Below are positions 37,810 to 46,830 of a stretch of DNA of 61,574 bases, in pieces. Under the pieces are notes generated by a model, which did no database searches, was not told the origin of the DNA, and saw only the letters and a program-made list of their open reading frames with translations. This DNA comes from Selenomonas sp. (lineage in GTDB: Bacteria > Bacillota > Negativicutes > Selenomonadales > Selenomonadaceae): the NCBI GenBank assembly GCA_022482925.1, contig JAKVOG010000016.1, positions 1 to 61,574 of the forward strand, in the 5' to 3' direction. The translations under genes and the position numbers were made by a program. The first letter of the stretch is position 1; every line of letters begins with the position of its first letter.

Positions 37810-39702
37810 TCAAAATCCCAGCAGTCGACCGCCCTGATAGACGAGCAGCGAAACCACCCAGGCTATGACGAACATGTACACCGCCGAGAACAGCATCCAC
37901 TTCCAGCTGCCGGACTCTTTCTTGATAGTCCCCAGTGCAGTCACACACGGCGTGTAGAGCTGCGAGAACACCATGAAGGCAAAGGCCGATAACGCTGTAA
38001 AACTGGTGGCCATGCCGGTGTTCAGCATAGTGCCGGCTGTATTGACTGCATCAGCTGCCTCAGTCGACACGTCGCTGGCGCCATAGAGAATGCCGATCGT
38101 GGCCACGACCGTTTCCTTGGCCATGACACCGGACAGCAGGGCGGCGCCGGCTTCCCAGGTCGCAAAACCATGGAATACAAACAGATTGGACATCCAGCTG
38201 CCCAGTAAAGCCAGGAACGAATCTTCAATCTCACAGGGTCCGCTGATGTTGTAGTTGGACAATCCCCAGAGCAGCACCGATGCCGCAAAGATGATCGTAC
38301 CAGCCTTCACCAGATAGCCCTTGCCCTTGTCCCAGGTCTCCAGCAGGACAGTTTTCATGTCCGGCAGGCGATAGGGCGGCAGCTCGAGCAGGAACGTGGA
38401 GCCTTTATCACGGAACAGAGAGGATCCCAATCCCTTGGCTGCGGCAATCGCCATGACCACACCGATGATATACATCGCAAAGACCACGTTCGCTGCCTCG
38501 TCCGGGAAGAACATGGCCGCAAAGAGTGCCATGATCGGCAGTTTTGCCCCGCAAGTCAGGAACGGCGTCACGAGAATCGAGACCATGCGGTCCTTTTCCG
38601 AGTCCAGCGCGCGCGCCCCCATGATGGACGGCACGCCGCAGCCGAATCCCATCATGAGCGGCATCACGCCTTTCCCCGTCAGCCCGCAGCGGCGCATGAT
38701 CGGGTCCATGATGAAGGCAATCCGGGCCATATAGCCCGTCCCATCCAGGAAGGACAGGCAGAAGAACAGCACGAAAATAAGCGGCACGAACGTCAATACC
38801 GCCCCGACGCCTGCGATGATGCCGTCACAGATCAGCGAGACCATCCAGTCCGCGACTCCGGCAGCCGCCAGGGCATCCTGGGCAAAGGACAGGAACTGGT
38901 CATTGATCAGGCTGTCCAGACCATCCGCGATTGGCTGGCCGATCCAGGTAAATGTGATCTGAAAGACCGCATACATGATGGCCAGGAAAATCGGCAGTGC
39001 CAGGATGCCATTCGCCAGGACTTTATCGATCGTTTCCGAGCAGACTGACTGACCTGGCTCCGATCCACCGCAGCAGCGAGGATTGAGTCGATCAATGCAT
39101 AGCGGGCCTCGATGATGGCTTCACGCTTCGCCTCGTCGCTTTCCTCACCGGCCTCGATGCGCTGCACATTGGCAATATGCGCCTTGATCTGCTCACTCGG
39201 TTCATACTGTGACATCACCGTGCTGGTGAATACGTCCAGCAGCTTTTTCGTACTCTTGCTGCTGCGTCCGATGGTCTCGACCACCGGCATGCCGATTGCT
39301 TCCTCGAGCTTGATGCAGTCGATGCGTATGCCGCGGCGGGCTGCATCATCCTGCATGTTCAGGTCGATCAGCAGGGAATGCCTTTCTCCAAGAGCTGCAG
39401 AGTCAGGAACAGGTTGCGCTCGATATTGGAGCTGTCGACTACGTCCACGACGAGATCGAGCTTATTGTTCAGGAGATAATCGATGACGATCTTCTCCTCC
39501 GGTGAACGGGCATTGATGCTGTAGGTTCCCGGCAGGTCGACAATGGAGATGGCCCGATTGCCATAACGGGTATAGCCGACCTTCTTGTCGACCGTCACCC
39601 CCGGCCAGTTGCCGATCTTCTGACGGGCCCCGTGAGTTCGTTGAATATCGTGGATTTACCGGTATTCGGATTACCGGTAAGTGCTACTGCTAATGTTGAC
39701 AT
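37810..39702 (-). pseudogene. feoB: ferrous-iron transporter FeoB, interrupted by three frameshifts
   Basis: Main Fe2+ uptake permease of anaerobes: an N-terminal GTPase domain and a polytopic membrane domain. MSTLAVALTGNPNTGKST is the G1 loop; VDLPGTYSIN holds G3. The membrane domain contains FVPLIFVLFFCLSFLDGTGY, LMMGFGCGVPSIMGARAL (the conserved Cys motif) and LLSGVMAKETVVATIGILYG. Breaks: near 39628-39631 (GGGG(G)CCC, after NELTG), near 39374-39376 (CCC(C)TG, after LEKGIP), and near 39050 in a CAGTCAGTC repeat. In every case the other frame resumes at once (ARQKIGNWPGVTVDKKVG, LLIDLNMQDDAARR, VCSETIDKVLANGILALPIF). Two of three are homopolymer losses, so error is likely. Repaired length is about 630 residues. 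Confidence 0.92.
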
Positions 39703-39746
39703 ATTATGCTTCACGTCTCCTTTGAAATCTTTTCTCAGTTGACTGC

Positions 39747-39971
39747 TCAGCCGACCAGCTGAACCTGTACCTTCGCGGCATCGGCACGACGCAGTGCCAG
39801 ACTATAGGACCGGACACCGATCGCAATCGGATCCCCCAGCGGAGCCGCACGAAGCACGGTTACCTTTGTTCCCGGCGTCAGCCCCATGGTCATGAGCCTT
39901 TCCTTCAGTTCGGAATCACCAATCGACTCCACCTTCAGGGTCATGCCGGTCTTTCCTTCTTTCAACGTCAA
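39747..39971 (-). CDS. feoA: FeoA, SH3-like accessory protein of ferrous-iron uptake
   Basis: A 74-residue FeoA: LTLKEGKTGMTLKVESIGDS, then LKERLMTMGLTPGTKVTVLR and GDPIAIGVRSYSLALRRADA, the usual three blocks of the small barrel. The start is TTG 39971 with GAGGGG seven to eight bases upstream, giving normal FeoA length; a longer frame to 40049 would include the Fur box and promoter. It is the first gene of feoA-feoB-(Cys-rich protein), 44 bases before feoB. Confidence 0.9.
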   Translation of the reverse strand: MTLKEGKTGMTLKVESIGDSELKERLMTMGLTPGTKVTVLRAAPLGDPIAIGVRSYSLALRRADAAKVQVQLVG

Positions 39972-39997
39972 ATCAAACGCCCCCTCTGTTACGCTGT

Positions 39998-40012
39998 TGA
40001 TAATTAATATCA
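39998..40012. promoter_or_regulatory. Fur box of the feo operon
   Basis: TGATAATTAATATCA, a 7-1-7 inverted repeat differing at one position from the Fur core TGATAATnATTATCA. It is 15 bases downstream of the -10, where bound Fur would block transcription. A second half-site (AATGATAATCC, minus strand) lies next to the -35. Confidence 0.82.
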
Positions 40013-40026
40013 TTGCTACATTCGTA

Positions 40027-40056
40027 ATGATACAGCATCTCAATACCAATTGTCAA
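40027..40056 (-). promoter_or_regulatory. feoAB promoter
   Basis: Minus strand: TTGACA (40056-40051), 18 bases, TATCAT (40032-40027). Confidence 0.75.
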
Positions 40057-40087
40057 GGATTATCATTTACAATTGGGAATTTTTATC

Positions 40088-40129
40088 AAAAAAAGAGAAG
40101 CCCTTCCTTCAAGGAAAGACTTCTCTTAC
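40088..40129 (-). terminator. terminator of the corrinoid importer operon
   Basis: AAGAGAAG/CTTCTCTT outer stem with inner CTTCCTT/AAGGAAG pairing, followed on the minus strand by seven T residues, directly after the ATPase gene. Confidence 0.88.
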
Positions 40130-40139
40130 AGGATTGAAT

Positions 40140-40918
40140 CTATACCAGCTCAACCGGAGACAACACTTTTGCCCCCTGACTGTTCGTGAAGATATCGGCT
40201 TTGACGCCAAATACCTGTGCCAGCAGGCTGACGGTCAGGATTTCTGTGGGCGCGCCCTGGGCCGCGATGTGCTTGTCCTTCAGGACGGCGATCTCATCGG
40301 CATACTGCAGGGCATGGTTGATGTCGTGCAGCACCATGATGATCGTCATCCCATAGGTCTTGTTGATGTCGGTAACGATCTTCATGACCTCGAGCTGATG
40401 CGCGATATCAAGATAGGTTGTCGGCTCATCCAGCAGCAGGATATCCGGCTGCTGGGCCAGGGCCATGGCGAGAAAGGCCCGCTGCCGCTCGCCGCCCGAC
40501 AGGCTCTGCACCTGCCGGTGACCGAAGGCGGTCATCTTCGTGACCTGCATGGCCCACTCCACCGCTTCCCGGTCCGCTTTGGCATCGCCGGGCCGGAACC
40601 AGCTGCGATAAGGGAACCGGCCATAATCGACCAGCTGGCTTACCGTCGTATCAGGCGGCGCAGCCATTCCCTGCGGCAGGATGGCCAGCTGCTGAGCCAG
40701 CTGCTGCCGTCCCAGCTGACGGATATCCTTCCGTCCAGCCGGATACTGCCCGTGTAGTCATGATTGAGGCCGGCTGCTGCCCGCAGCAGCGTCGACTTGC
40801 CCGCACCATTCGGGCCAATGATAGCCGTCCGCTTTCCTGCTGCGAACGTAATCGAAAGATCCTGCAGGATCTGCTGATGTGCGATCCGGACATTCAGTCC
40901 TTGTACTGACAATGTCAT
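40140..40918 (-). pseudogene. ABC transporter ATPase of the cobalamin/iron-complex importer family (BtuD/FecE-like), one frameshift
   Basis: Drives the importer encoded just upstream. Walker A is IIGPNGAGKSTLLRAAAG; the frame then slips near 40727-40733, where the neighbouring frame reads KDIRQLGRQQLAQQLAILPQ into MAAPPDTTVSQLVDYGRFPY. The signature VQSLSGGERQRAFLA, Walker B ILLLDEPTTYLD and the switch His in IIMVLHDINHA are intact. Joined length about 258 residues. Its ATG 40918 overlaps the region of the permease stop (TGATATG). Substrate: the operon begins with a cobalamin riboswitch and CbiK, so a corrinoid is the best guess; iron-siderophore importers are the alternative. Confidence 0.85.
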
Positions 40919-40919
40919 A

Positions 40920-41942
40920 TCAGAGTTCCCTCCTCAGCAGAAACAGGAAGAACGGCGCGCCCAGCACAGCCATGAGGATGCCGACCGGCAGCTCTACCGG
41001 TGCAAAAGCCGTGCGGGCAAACGTATCACTGAACGTCACCACCGCCGCACCGAGCAGCGCGAGGCCGGCAGCAGATAGCGGTAGTCCGAGCCGACCATGA
41101 GCCTTGCGGCATGTGGCACGATCAGGCCGACGAATCCCAGCAGGCCAACTACGGATACCGCACTGGCCGCCAGCAGGGATGCCACGGCCGTGAGCAGCAG
41201 CCGGGTCAGTTCGACGCGCAGTCCGAGCCCCTTGGCCAGTTCATCCCCGAGCTGCAGGATATTGAGATGCCGGGCCGAAAGCAGGGCCAGACTGCCACCG
41301 ACCAGCGTATAAGGCCAGAGCATGGTCACATGCGGCCAGCTGCGGGCTGATAGTCCGCCGACCATCCACATCAGCGCGCTGTGCACCCGGTCACTGTAAA
41401 AGATCATCAGAGCAGAGATTCCTGCCCCCAGAAAGGCAGACACCGCCACACCGGCCAGGATGATGCGGAATCGGCCGGATGCCATTCTTCCAGGCCAGGA
41501 TGTAGATCAGCATCGCCGCGCCCATCGCCCCCGCAAACGCAGCCGGCGTAATGAGCCAGCCAAGATCCGGCAGGACCAGCATCACGAGGATTCCCATGAG
41601 ACCGGCGCCGGAGGAGATGCCGATGATATGCGGATCTGCGAGCGGATTCTTCATGACCGCCTGCAGGATTGCCCCCGAAAGGGCGAGATTGATGCCGACA
41701 AGAGCTGCGACCAGGGTTCGTGGCAGCCGGATATTCATGAGGATCTGCTCATGGATACCAGCCCCCTGCCCCATCAATGCGGACAGGATTTCCTGGACCG
41801 GGATCTCCACAGATCCCTTCATCACGCTGACCACACCGCCCAGACATGCCAAAACGGCAAATACCACCAGAAGTGATATCCGCCGCTTATGTTGATTCCC
41901 TAAGCTCTGATCTGCAGTTGTCGGCTTAGCCGTTTCCCTCAT
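40920..41942 (-). pseudogene. BtuC/FecCD-family importer permease, two frameshifts
   Basis: Membrane subunit with ten predicted helices for a vitamin B12/iron-complex ABC importer. After a cytoplasmic start (MRETAKPTTADQSLG), the first helix is LLVVFAVLACLGGVVSVMKG. Family motifs are RLPRTLVAALVGINLALSGA, NPLADPHIIGISSGAGL (the coupling region) and SVVGLLGFVGLIVPHAARLM. Breaks near 41470 and 41065; the last part reads ALLGAAVVTFSDTFARTAF, then VELPVGILMAVLGAPFFLFL to the stop at 40920. About 340 residues when repaired. It overlaps the binding-protein stop codon by one base, supporting tight coupling. Confidence 0.85.
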
Positions 41943-42888
41943 TACTTGAACACCTCAGGATACACACACTTGGCCATCTGTTCCACAGCCTCCGGATAAT
42001 GGATGCCCGGACTGAGCAGGAACAGGTCCTGCGGCAGATAATAAACGCGCCCCTGTTTGACCGCATCCACCGACTGCCAGGCCGGATTGGTCTTCATCGT
42101 CTCATCCATCTCCGACTTGATCGTCGACAGTTCTCCCATGCTGGTCACAAAGAGCAGCTCCGGATTCTGGCTGACCAGTGTCTCCAGGCTGTACGGTGCA
42201 GCATCCGGGTTGTTTTCGAGCGGTGTCGTCCCGGCAGCAACATTGTCCCAGCCCAGCATCTTGGCAATCGAGCCGGCAATGCTGCCGTCCAGCTGGACCG
42301 ACAGTCCCTGGCTCGTGCTATGGATGACCGAAACCCGACGCTTATCCTGCGGGATCTTATCCCGGACCGCCTGAATCTTTGCATCCATATCGGCCACCAG
42401 AGCATCCCCTTTATCCTTTGCCCCGGTTACCTGGGCCAGTATCCGACTTCCCGTTTGACATCTTCATAGCTCTTCATATCGAGCACCAGCGTCTTGATGC
42501 CGTTGCTTTCGAGCGTATCCACCAGTTTCTCGTTCATGCCCTTGTTGACGATGACAAGATCCGGATTGCAGGCAATAATCTTCTCGGCATCCACCTGATA
42601 GACTTTGCCGACACTGGGCAGGGACTTGGCATAGGCAGGCATCTTCGTCTTCGAGTCCGGCCGCCCGACCACCAGATCAGCACCATCTACTGCTTCCAAT
42701 GGTTCCAGGAACGAAGCCGATGTCACGACGATCCGTTCCGGCTTTTTCGTCAGATTCACGGTGCGTCCCATATCATCCTTGATTGAAACATACGCTGACG
42801 ACGAATCCTGCGTTGCCGCAGGTTGAGGGCCGCAGCCTGACAGCAGCAGCATACTCATACTGATAAAAAGAACGATCAGCTTTTTCAT
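41942..42888 (-). pseudogene. BtuF-like substrate-binding lipoprotein, one frameshift
   Basis: Periplasmic/membrane-anchored binding protein of the importer. A type II signal peptide MKKLIVLFISMSMLLLSGC places the lipidated Cys at 19. The class III binding fold follows: RTVNLTKKPERIVVTSASFL, then KIIACNPDLVIVNKG, then a second lobe with DALVADMDAKIQAVRDKIPQ and LETLVSQNPELLFVTSMG. The frame fails near 42430 (EVG, then ILAQVTGAKDKG in the next frame). About 315 residues joined. Starts one base after cbiL. Confidence 0.85.
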
Positions 42889-42889
42889 C

Positions 42890-43591
42890 TTAACGCTTCC
42901 TTGTCAAAATTGTTGACAGATAATTGAGCTTCTCGCCCTTATGCGCGGACAGATCACGAATGATGCGTTCATCATCGAGACCGGCACGACTCACAAGGAC
43001 CGCCTGGTCCGACATATCATTCTCGACCAGCATATCCGTCACTTCATCGAAGTTTTTATAGACCTTCATAAGCACAACATTGTCAGCAGCCTGCATGGCC
43101 TGCTTCACTTTTGCCGGTTTGGCCGTGGCCGGAATGATGGTCAGAACATCATCCCCCTCGACAATCGGGCAGCCCAGCTGACTGCCGATGGCTGCAAAGG
43201 CCGGGATTCCCGGAATCGTACGGATGTCCACAGACTCATGCTCCAGCAGACGATAGACGTAGATATAGGTACTGTAGAACATCGGATCACCCAACGTCAG
43301 GAAGGCAACGTTCTTGCCAGCCTTCAGCAGATCCAGGATCTCCTGCTTATTCTCTTCCCAGGCATCGGTATTGTTTTCAGCAAAACCTTTGATCATTGGG
43401 AATACCTGATAGACGATCTCAACATCCGTTTTAAGGTAAGGCTTGGCAATAGAAAGCGCCACGCTGCCGTCCTTCTTCTCCGTCTTCGGAGCAATCAGCA
43501 CATCCACCGTCTCAATCGCGTGAATGGCCTTCATCGTCAGCAGTTCCGGATCGCCAGGACCGACGCCTATTCCATAAAATATTCCGCTCAT
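42890..43591 (-). CDS. cbiL: precorrin-2/cobalt-factor II C20-methyltransferase
   Basis: S-adenosylmethionine-dependent methylation of the corrin precursor at C20, early in anaerobic cobalamin synthesis. A 233-residue tetrapyrrole methylase: IFYGIGVGPGDPELLTMKAI at the N-terminus, FLTLGDPMFYSTYIYVYRLL with the GDP SAM motif, IRTIPGIPAFAAIGSQLGCP, and the late VLVSRAGLDDERII. ATG 43591 is about 11 bases after GGAGG; the frame open to 43624 has no better site. It follows cbiK, whose product (cobalt-sirohydrochlorin) is its substrate, so the gene order mirrors the pathway. Confidence 0.92.
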   Translation of the reverse strand: MSGIFYGIGVGPGDPELLTMKAIHAIETVDVLIAPKTEKKDGSVALSIAKPYLKTDVEIVYQVFPMIKGFAENNTDAWEENKQEILDLLKAGKNVAFLTLGDPMFYSTYIYVYRLLEHESVDIRTIPGIPAFAAIGSQLGCPIVEGDDVLTIIPATAKPAKVKQAMQAADNVVLMKVYKNFDEVTDMLVENDMSDQAVLVSRAGLDDERIIRDLSAHKGEKLNYLSTILTRKR

Positions 43592-43677
43592 AAATGCACA
43601 AACCTCCATAAAATTCATTCTCATCTATCTTACACCACGGCCAAACGGCTGTCAACGAACATGCCATACCATAAATC

Positions 43678-43727
43678 CCGCCAGCAAAGGCTGACTTAGG
43701 GTTTTACGGCACCTTTTGCTGGCGGGA
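43678..43727 (-). other. strong intercistronic hairpin between cbiK and cbiL
   Basis: ATCCCGCCAGCAAA and its near-perfect complement (13-14 bp) around a 22-base loop, 11 bases beyond the cbiK stop. It is not followed by a T-run on the minus strand (ATTTATGG), so it is more likely an mRNA-stabilising or attenuating element than a full terminator. Confidence 0.65.
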
Positions 43728-43737
43728 TCATGTGGGA

Positions 43738-44730
43738 TTATTTCTGCAGTGCGTTCCAGGCATCTTCAGCCCGCTGCACGTACAGTGCACGTATTGCGGC
43801 GTTCTCACCGATACCGTGGATGTAGGCATCGACTTTGTAACCCGCTTTTTCCAGGGTGGATTTATGCGAGTCCGCATCTTTGCCGGCCATGTCGTTATTG
43901 GCATGATCACCAGCAACCATCATCAGCGGCATGAGCGTGACATGCTTGATGCCATTTGCCTTGAGTTTCGGCATGACAGTCTCAAGATTCGGCCAGCCCT
44001 CTACCGTATAGACATAGACATTCTTATAGCCCAGCTCATTGAATTTCGCCTGGATCACGGAATAATACGCATTGGATACCTGCGGCGTACCATGCGCCAT
44101 AACAAGGATTGCATCGCTCTTGCCCTGCTTCGGGAACTGGGTAGCAAATGCCTTGATGGTCTCGGTCACATCATCGGCCTGCCCTTCCTGCCCCTGCCAG
44201 TACATCAGCGAAGTGCCCAGCGTCATCTTCTTGAACTGTTTCTTGTAGTTCTGGTAGACCCCCATATCATAGTTGTATTCCATTCCCGGGATGACATCGA
44301 GGCTGGCCAGTGCCACGCGGGTGTAGCCATCCTTTTTGAGCTGGTCCATTGCCTCTTCCGGTGTCGGATATGTGATCCCTTCCTTCTCCTTGACGCGATT
44401 GATGATGATATGCGACGTATAGGCGGTGATCACTTTTGTCCCCGGATGTTTGGCCTGAATGGCCTTGACGGTCGCGTCGATTGTCTTGGCGCGCGTGTCC
44501 TTGAAGGTGGTGCCAAAGGTCATGACGACGATGGCGTCCTTATTCGGCTGCTGTGCCAGGTCTTTGCTCTCATGATGCAGCACACCGATCTCCGAAGCGG
44601 TCTTGAGCGCCATAGTCGGTGCCTTTACCTGTGAATTCAGCTCATACGCTGCTTCCGTGGACGGCTGTGCCAGCCCCAGCACTGCTCCACAGGCCAGACT
44701 CGCTGCCAACATTCTTTTCCAGTTTTTCAT
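43738..44730 (-). CDS. cbiK: sirohydrochlorin cobaltochelatase CbiK, with signal peptide (exported form)
   Basis: Inserts Co2+ into sirohydrochlorin. A 330-residue protein starting at ATG 44730 (GGGAGG six bases upstream) with a signal peptide (MKNWKRMLAASLACGAVLGL, cleavage near STEAAYE). The CbiK chelatase fold follows: DAIVVMTFGTTFKDTRAKTI, ITAYTSHIIINRVKEKEG, ALASLDVIPGMEYNYDMG. The metal-site His residues are seen in ILVMAHGTPQVSNAY and MMVAGDHANNDMAG. An exported CbiK is known in Desulfovibrio (the periplasmic form) and is common in Negativicutes genomes, where its real role, perhaps cobalt or haem handling, is unsettled. It is the first gene after the cobalamin riboswitch. An open frame extends upstream to 45522, but that part crosses the riboswitch and is not coding. 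Confidence 0.92.
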   Translation of the reverse strand: MKNWKRMLAASLACGAVLGLAQPSTEAAYELNSQVKAPTMALKTASEIGVLHHESKDLAQQPNKDAIVVMTFGTTFKDTRAKTIDATVKAIQAKHPGTKVITAYTSHIIINRVKEKEGITYPTPEEAMDQLKKDGYTRVALASLDVIPGMEYNYDMGVYQNYKKQFKKMTLGTSLMYWQGQEGQADDVTETIKAFATQFPKQGKSDAILVMAHGTPQVSNAYYSVIQAKFNELGYKNVYVYTVEGWPNLETVMPKLKANGIKHVTLMPLMMVAGDHANNDMAGKDADSHKSTLEKAGYKVDAYIHGIGENAAIRALYVQRAEDAWNALQK

Positions 44731-44748
44731 AAATATCCTCCCAACACA

Positions 44749-44777
44749 AAAATACCCTTCTGCAATCGCAGAAGGGC
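44749..44777 (-). terminator. terminator of the cobalamin riboswitch expression platform
   Basis: CCCTTCTGC-GATT-GCAGAAGGG followed by TATTTTTG on the minus strand, 19 bases before the cbiK start codon. Ligand-dependent formation would stop the operon. Confidence 0.82.
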
Positions 44778-44874
44778 GCGGACTTTCAATAAACAGCACA
44801 CGAAATGTGCCTGAAAATCCCCTCCCTATCGCTCGCAGGTAGCGTGCGTTCCCAAACGCACAACGGTGATTGTC

Positions 44875-45050
44875 AAACAGGCAGTTCTCCTGACTCGGTT
44901 CATGGCTCCTCTGCGCCTTCCCAAGCTCTGACAGCTCAGTGACTTTACTATGCAGATTCGCTCCCCTTACAGTGGCGGGACCGTGCTGGCTCATCCAGCT
45001 TCTCTTTTCAGCATCCGGATTTGCACCGGATGACACCTGTTCCATTCGAT
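44875..45050 (-). promoter_or_regulatory. cobalamin riboswitch
   Basis: Minus strand: 5' stem region with GGTGCAAATCCGG, the GCCACTG core (44978-44972), and the B12 box AGTCAGGAGAACTGCC (44896-44881), in the standard order and spacing. It controls cbiK-cbiL and the importer genes behind it, presumably switching them off when cobalamin is ample. Confidence 0.95.
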
Positions 45051-45079
45051 ATGAAATTTTTATTTCTACATCGATTTTT

Positions 45080-45108
45080 ATTATAGTGCGCAGTATATGA
45101 TCTGTCAA
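45080..45108 (-). promoter_or_regulatory. promoter of the riboswitch-cbiK operon
   Basis: Minus strand: TTGACA (45108-45103), 17 bases, TATAAT (45085-45080), a perfect consensus. Confidence 0.9.
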
Positions 45109-45113
45109 GCAAT

Positions 45114-45151
45114 CAAAAAGCTCCCGCTGCGCCTTGGCACAGCGGGAGCCG
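45114..45151 (-). terminator. terminator after the Na+ pump beta-subunit gene
   Basis: GGCTCCCGCTG/CAGCGGGAGC stem with TTTTT on the minus strand, 14 bases beyond the oadB-type stop codon. Confidence 0.92.
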
Positions 45152-45164
45152 ATTGTCATATGGA

Positions 45165-46295
45165 TTATTTCAGCATGGCAAGCATCGTACCAGCTGCTAC
45201 AGCTGTTCCGATGACACCAGCAACATTCGGGCCCATGGCATGCATGAGCAGGTAGTTGCCCGGTTTTGCTTTCATGCCGACGATCTGGCTGACACGGGCA
45301 GCCATCGGCACAGCCGATACACCAGCCGAGCCAATCAGCGGGTTGATCTTCCAGCCGGATACGCGACACATAATCTTGCCGAACACGACGCCACCGGCAG
45401 TTCCGAAGATGAACGCGATCAGCCCCAGGAAGATGATCAGCAGCGTCTGCGGAATCAGGAATTCCTCGGCGCTCATCGTCATGCCAGTACCGGTTGCAAG
45501 AAAGATCGTGACGATATTGCACAGAGAATTCTGGGCCGTATCCGACAGACGATCCATGACACCGGACTCACGGAACAGGTTGCCAAGCATCAGGCAGCCC
45601 AGCAGTGCAGCGATCGGCGGCAGCAGCAGGCTGATGATGATCGCGGATGCAACTGGGAAGCAGACCCGCTCAAATTTCGAGACTGGACGCATCTGTTCCA
45701 TGACGACCTCGCGCTCACGCTTCGAAGTCAGGAGATTCATGACCGGCGGCTGAATCAGTGGTACCAGCGACATGTAAGAATAAGCGGCAACGGCAATCGC
45801 CCCTAAGAGATGCGGTGCCATCTGGATAGCCAGATAGATGGCCGTCGGGCCGTCCGCACCACCGATGATGCCGATTGCGCCAGCCTCCTGCACATTGAAT
45901 CCCAGGAACATCGCCCCCATCAGTGCTACGAACACACCAATCTGGGCCGCAGCACCAAGCAGCAGCGTGGAGGGACGGGCCAGCAGCGGACCAAAGTCTG
46001 TCATGGCGCCGATCCCCAGGAAAATGAGCGGCGGGAAGATCTCGTTCGCGATGCCATAATGAATGGCCTGCATAAGGCCCGGATCCGTCAGGAATCCCGT
46101 ACGCGGGAAATTAGCCAGGATACAGCCGAAGGCGATAGGGCCCAGCAGCAGCGGCTCGAATTCCTTGACGATAGCCAGATACAGCAGTATAAGACCCACA
46201 AGGATCATGATGCCATTGCCCATGGTGAATACGGAGAAACCGCTGTCATTCCAGACAGCCTGCAAAGACACCGAAAATGCATTGATAAGTTCCAT
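45165..46295 (-). CDS. Na+-translocating decarboxylase beta subunit (OadB/MmdB/GcdB family)
   Basis: Integral membrane subunit that decarboxylates carboxybiotin and pumps Na+ outward. 376 residues, about nine to eleven helices. Family motifs: [24 protein letters not shown] start ([20 protein letters not shown]), [32 protein letters not shown] with the Na+-site Asp, [11 protein letters not shown], and the C-terminal [15 protein letters not shown] and [18 protein letters not shown]. Oxaloacetate, methylmalonyl-CoA and glutaconyl-CoA pumps share this subunit, so the substrate stays open; the alpha subunit and the biotin carrier are not in the window. It follows the gamma-subunit gene by 21 bases. 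Confidence 0.93.
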   Translation of the reverse strand: MELINAFSVSLQAVWNDSGFSVFTMGNGIMILVGLILLYLAIVKEFEPLLLGPIAFGCILANFPRTGFLTDPGLMQAIHYGIANEIFPPLIFLGIGAMTDFGPLLARPSTLLLGAAAQIGVFVALMGAMFLGFNVQEAGAIGIIGGADGPTAIYLAIQMAPHLLGAIAVAAYSYMSLVPLIQPPVMNLLTSKREREVVMEQMRPVSKFERVCFPVASAIIISLLLPPIAALLGCLMLGNLFRESGVMDRLSDTAQNSLCNIVTIFLATGTGMTMSAEEFLIPQTLLIIFLGLIAFIFGTAGGVVFGKIMCRVSGWKINPLIGSAGVSAVPMAARVSQIVGMKAKPGNYLLMHAMGPNVAGVIGTAVAAGTMLAMLK

Positions 46296-46316
46296 TGTTC
46301 TCTCTCCCTTCCAGCC

Positions 46317-46670
46317 TTATACCCGCTGCGTGATCTGCGTGCGGACAGCGTTCTTCCAGCCAGTGCGTTCGATTGGCCGGATGGAATGGATCTGCTCAAG
46401 GCCGTAGCCATAGCTGGCAACAGCGGCAGCAATCACAGCGACGATCTCTGGTGGAATCCCCTCCGCCACAGGCTGTGGGCTGGCTGCCGGCTTGACCGGA
46501 GCCGGTGCTGGTGCTGGTGCCGTTTTTTCCTCGGCCTCCAGCTTCGACTTAGTCGGATCGATGTAGTGAATGAACTTGATGACCAGCCCCAAAGCGGCCA
46601 GCACCAGGAACACGACCGTCATGTTTATGAGCATGATGATCCATGGATTGGTTGTTACTGGTTGTGACAT
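46317..46670 (-). CDS. Na+-pump decarboxylase gamma subunit (OadG family)
   Basis: A 117-residue single-helix protein: MSQPVTTNPWIIMLINMTVV with the helix continuing to IKFIHYIDPT, a Pro/Ala linker (APAPAPAPVKPAASP), then IPPEIVAVIAAAVASYGYG, characteristic of OadG/MmdD-type subunits that assemble the pump. The promoter side (46671-46830) has TATAAT at about 46739 on the minus strand with a poor -35, and a hairpin-capable ACCCAA/TTGGGT repeat just before the ribosome site. First gene of a two-gene unit with the beta subunit. Confidence 0.85.
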   Translation of the reverse strand: MSQPVTTNPWIIMLINMTVVFLVLAALGLVIKFIHYIDPTKSKLEAEEKTAPAPAPAPVKPAASPQPVAEGIPPEIVAVIAAAVASYGYGLEQIHSIRPIERTGWKNAVRTQITQRV

Positions 46671-46830
46671 AAACTCACCTCATTTAGTATTGATACCCAA
46701 CAAACGTGAATTGGGTAAATGATTACATTTACATTATACAGAAATTTTCAAAAAAATAAAAATACATTATGTGCATATAGACAATAGCTATGAGTTATTT
46801 GAGCTTCTTTTTTATTACTGTCAATTGTTT

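Noticed and set aside
37810..39702. Three or four separate genes in the FeoB region
   Set aside because: They are consecutive parts of one FeoB in shifting frames; each part continues the family alignment without gap.
44731..45522. N-terminal extension of the CbiK frame to 594 residues
   Set aside because: It runs through the riboswitch, its terminator and the promoter; the signal peptide and ribosome site place the start at 44730.
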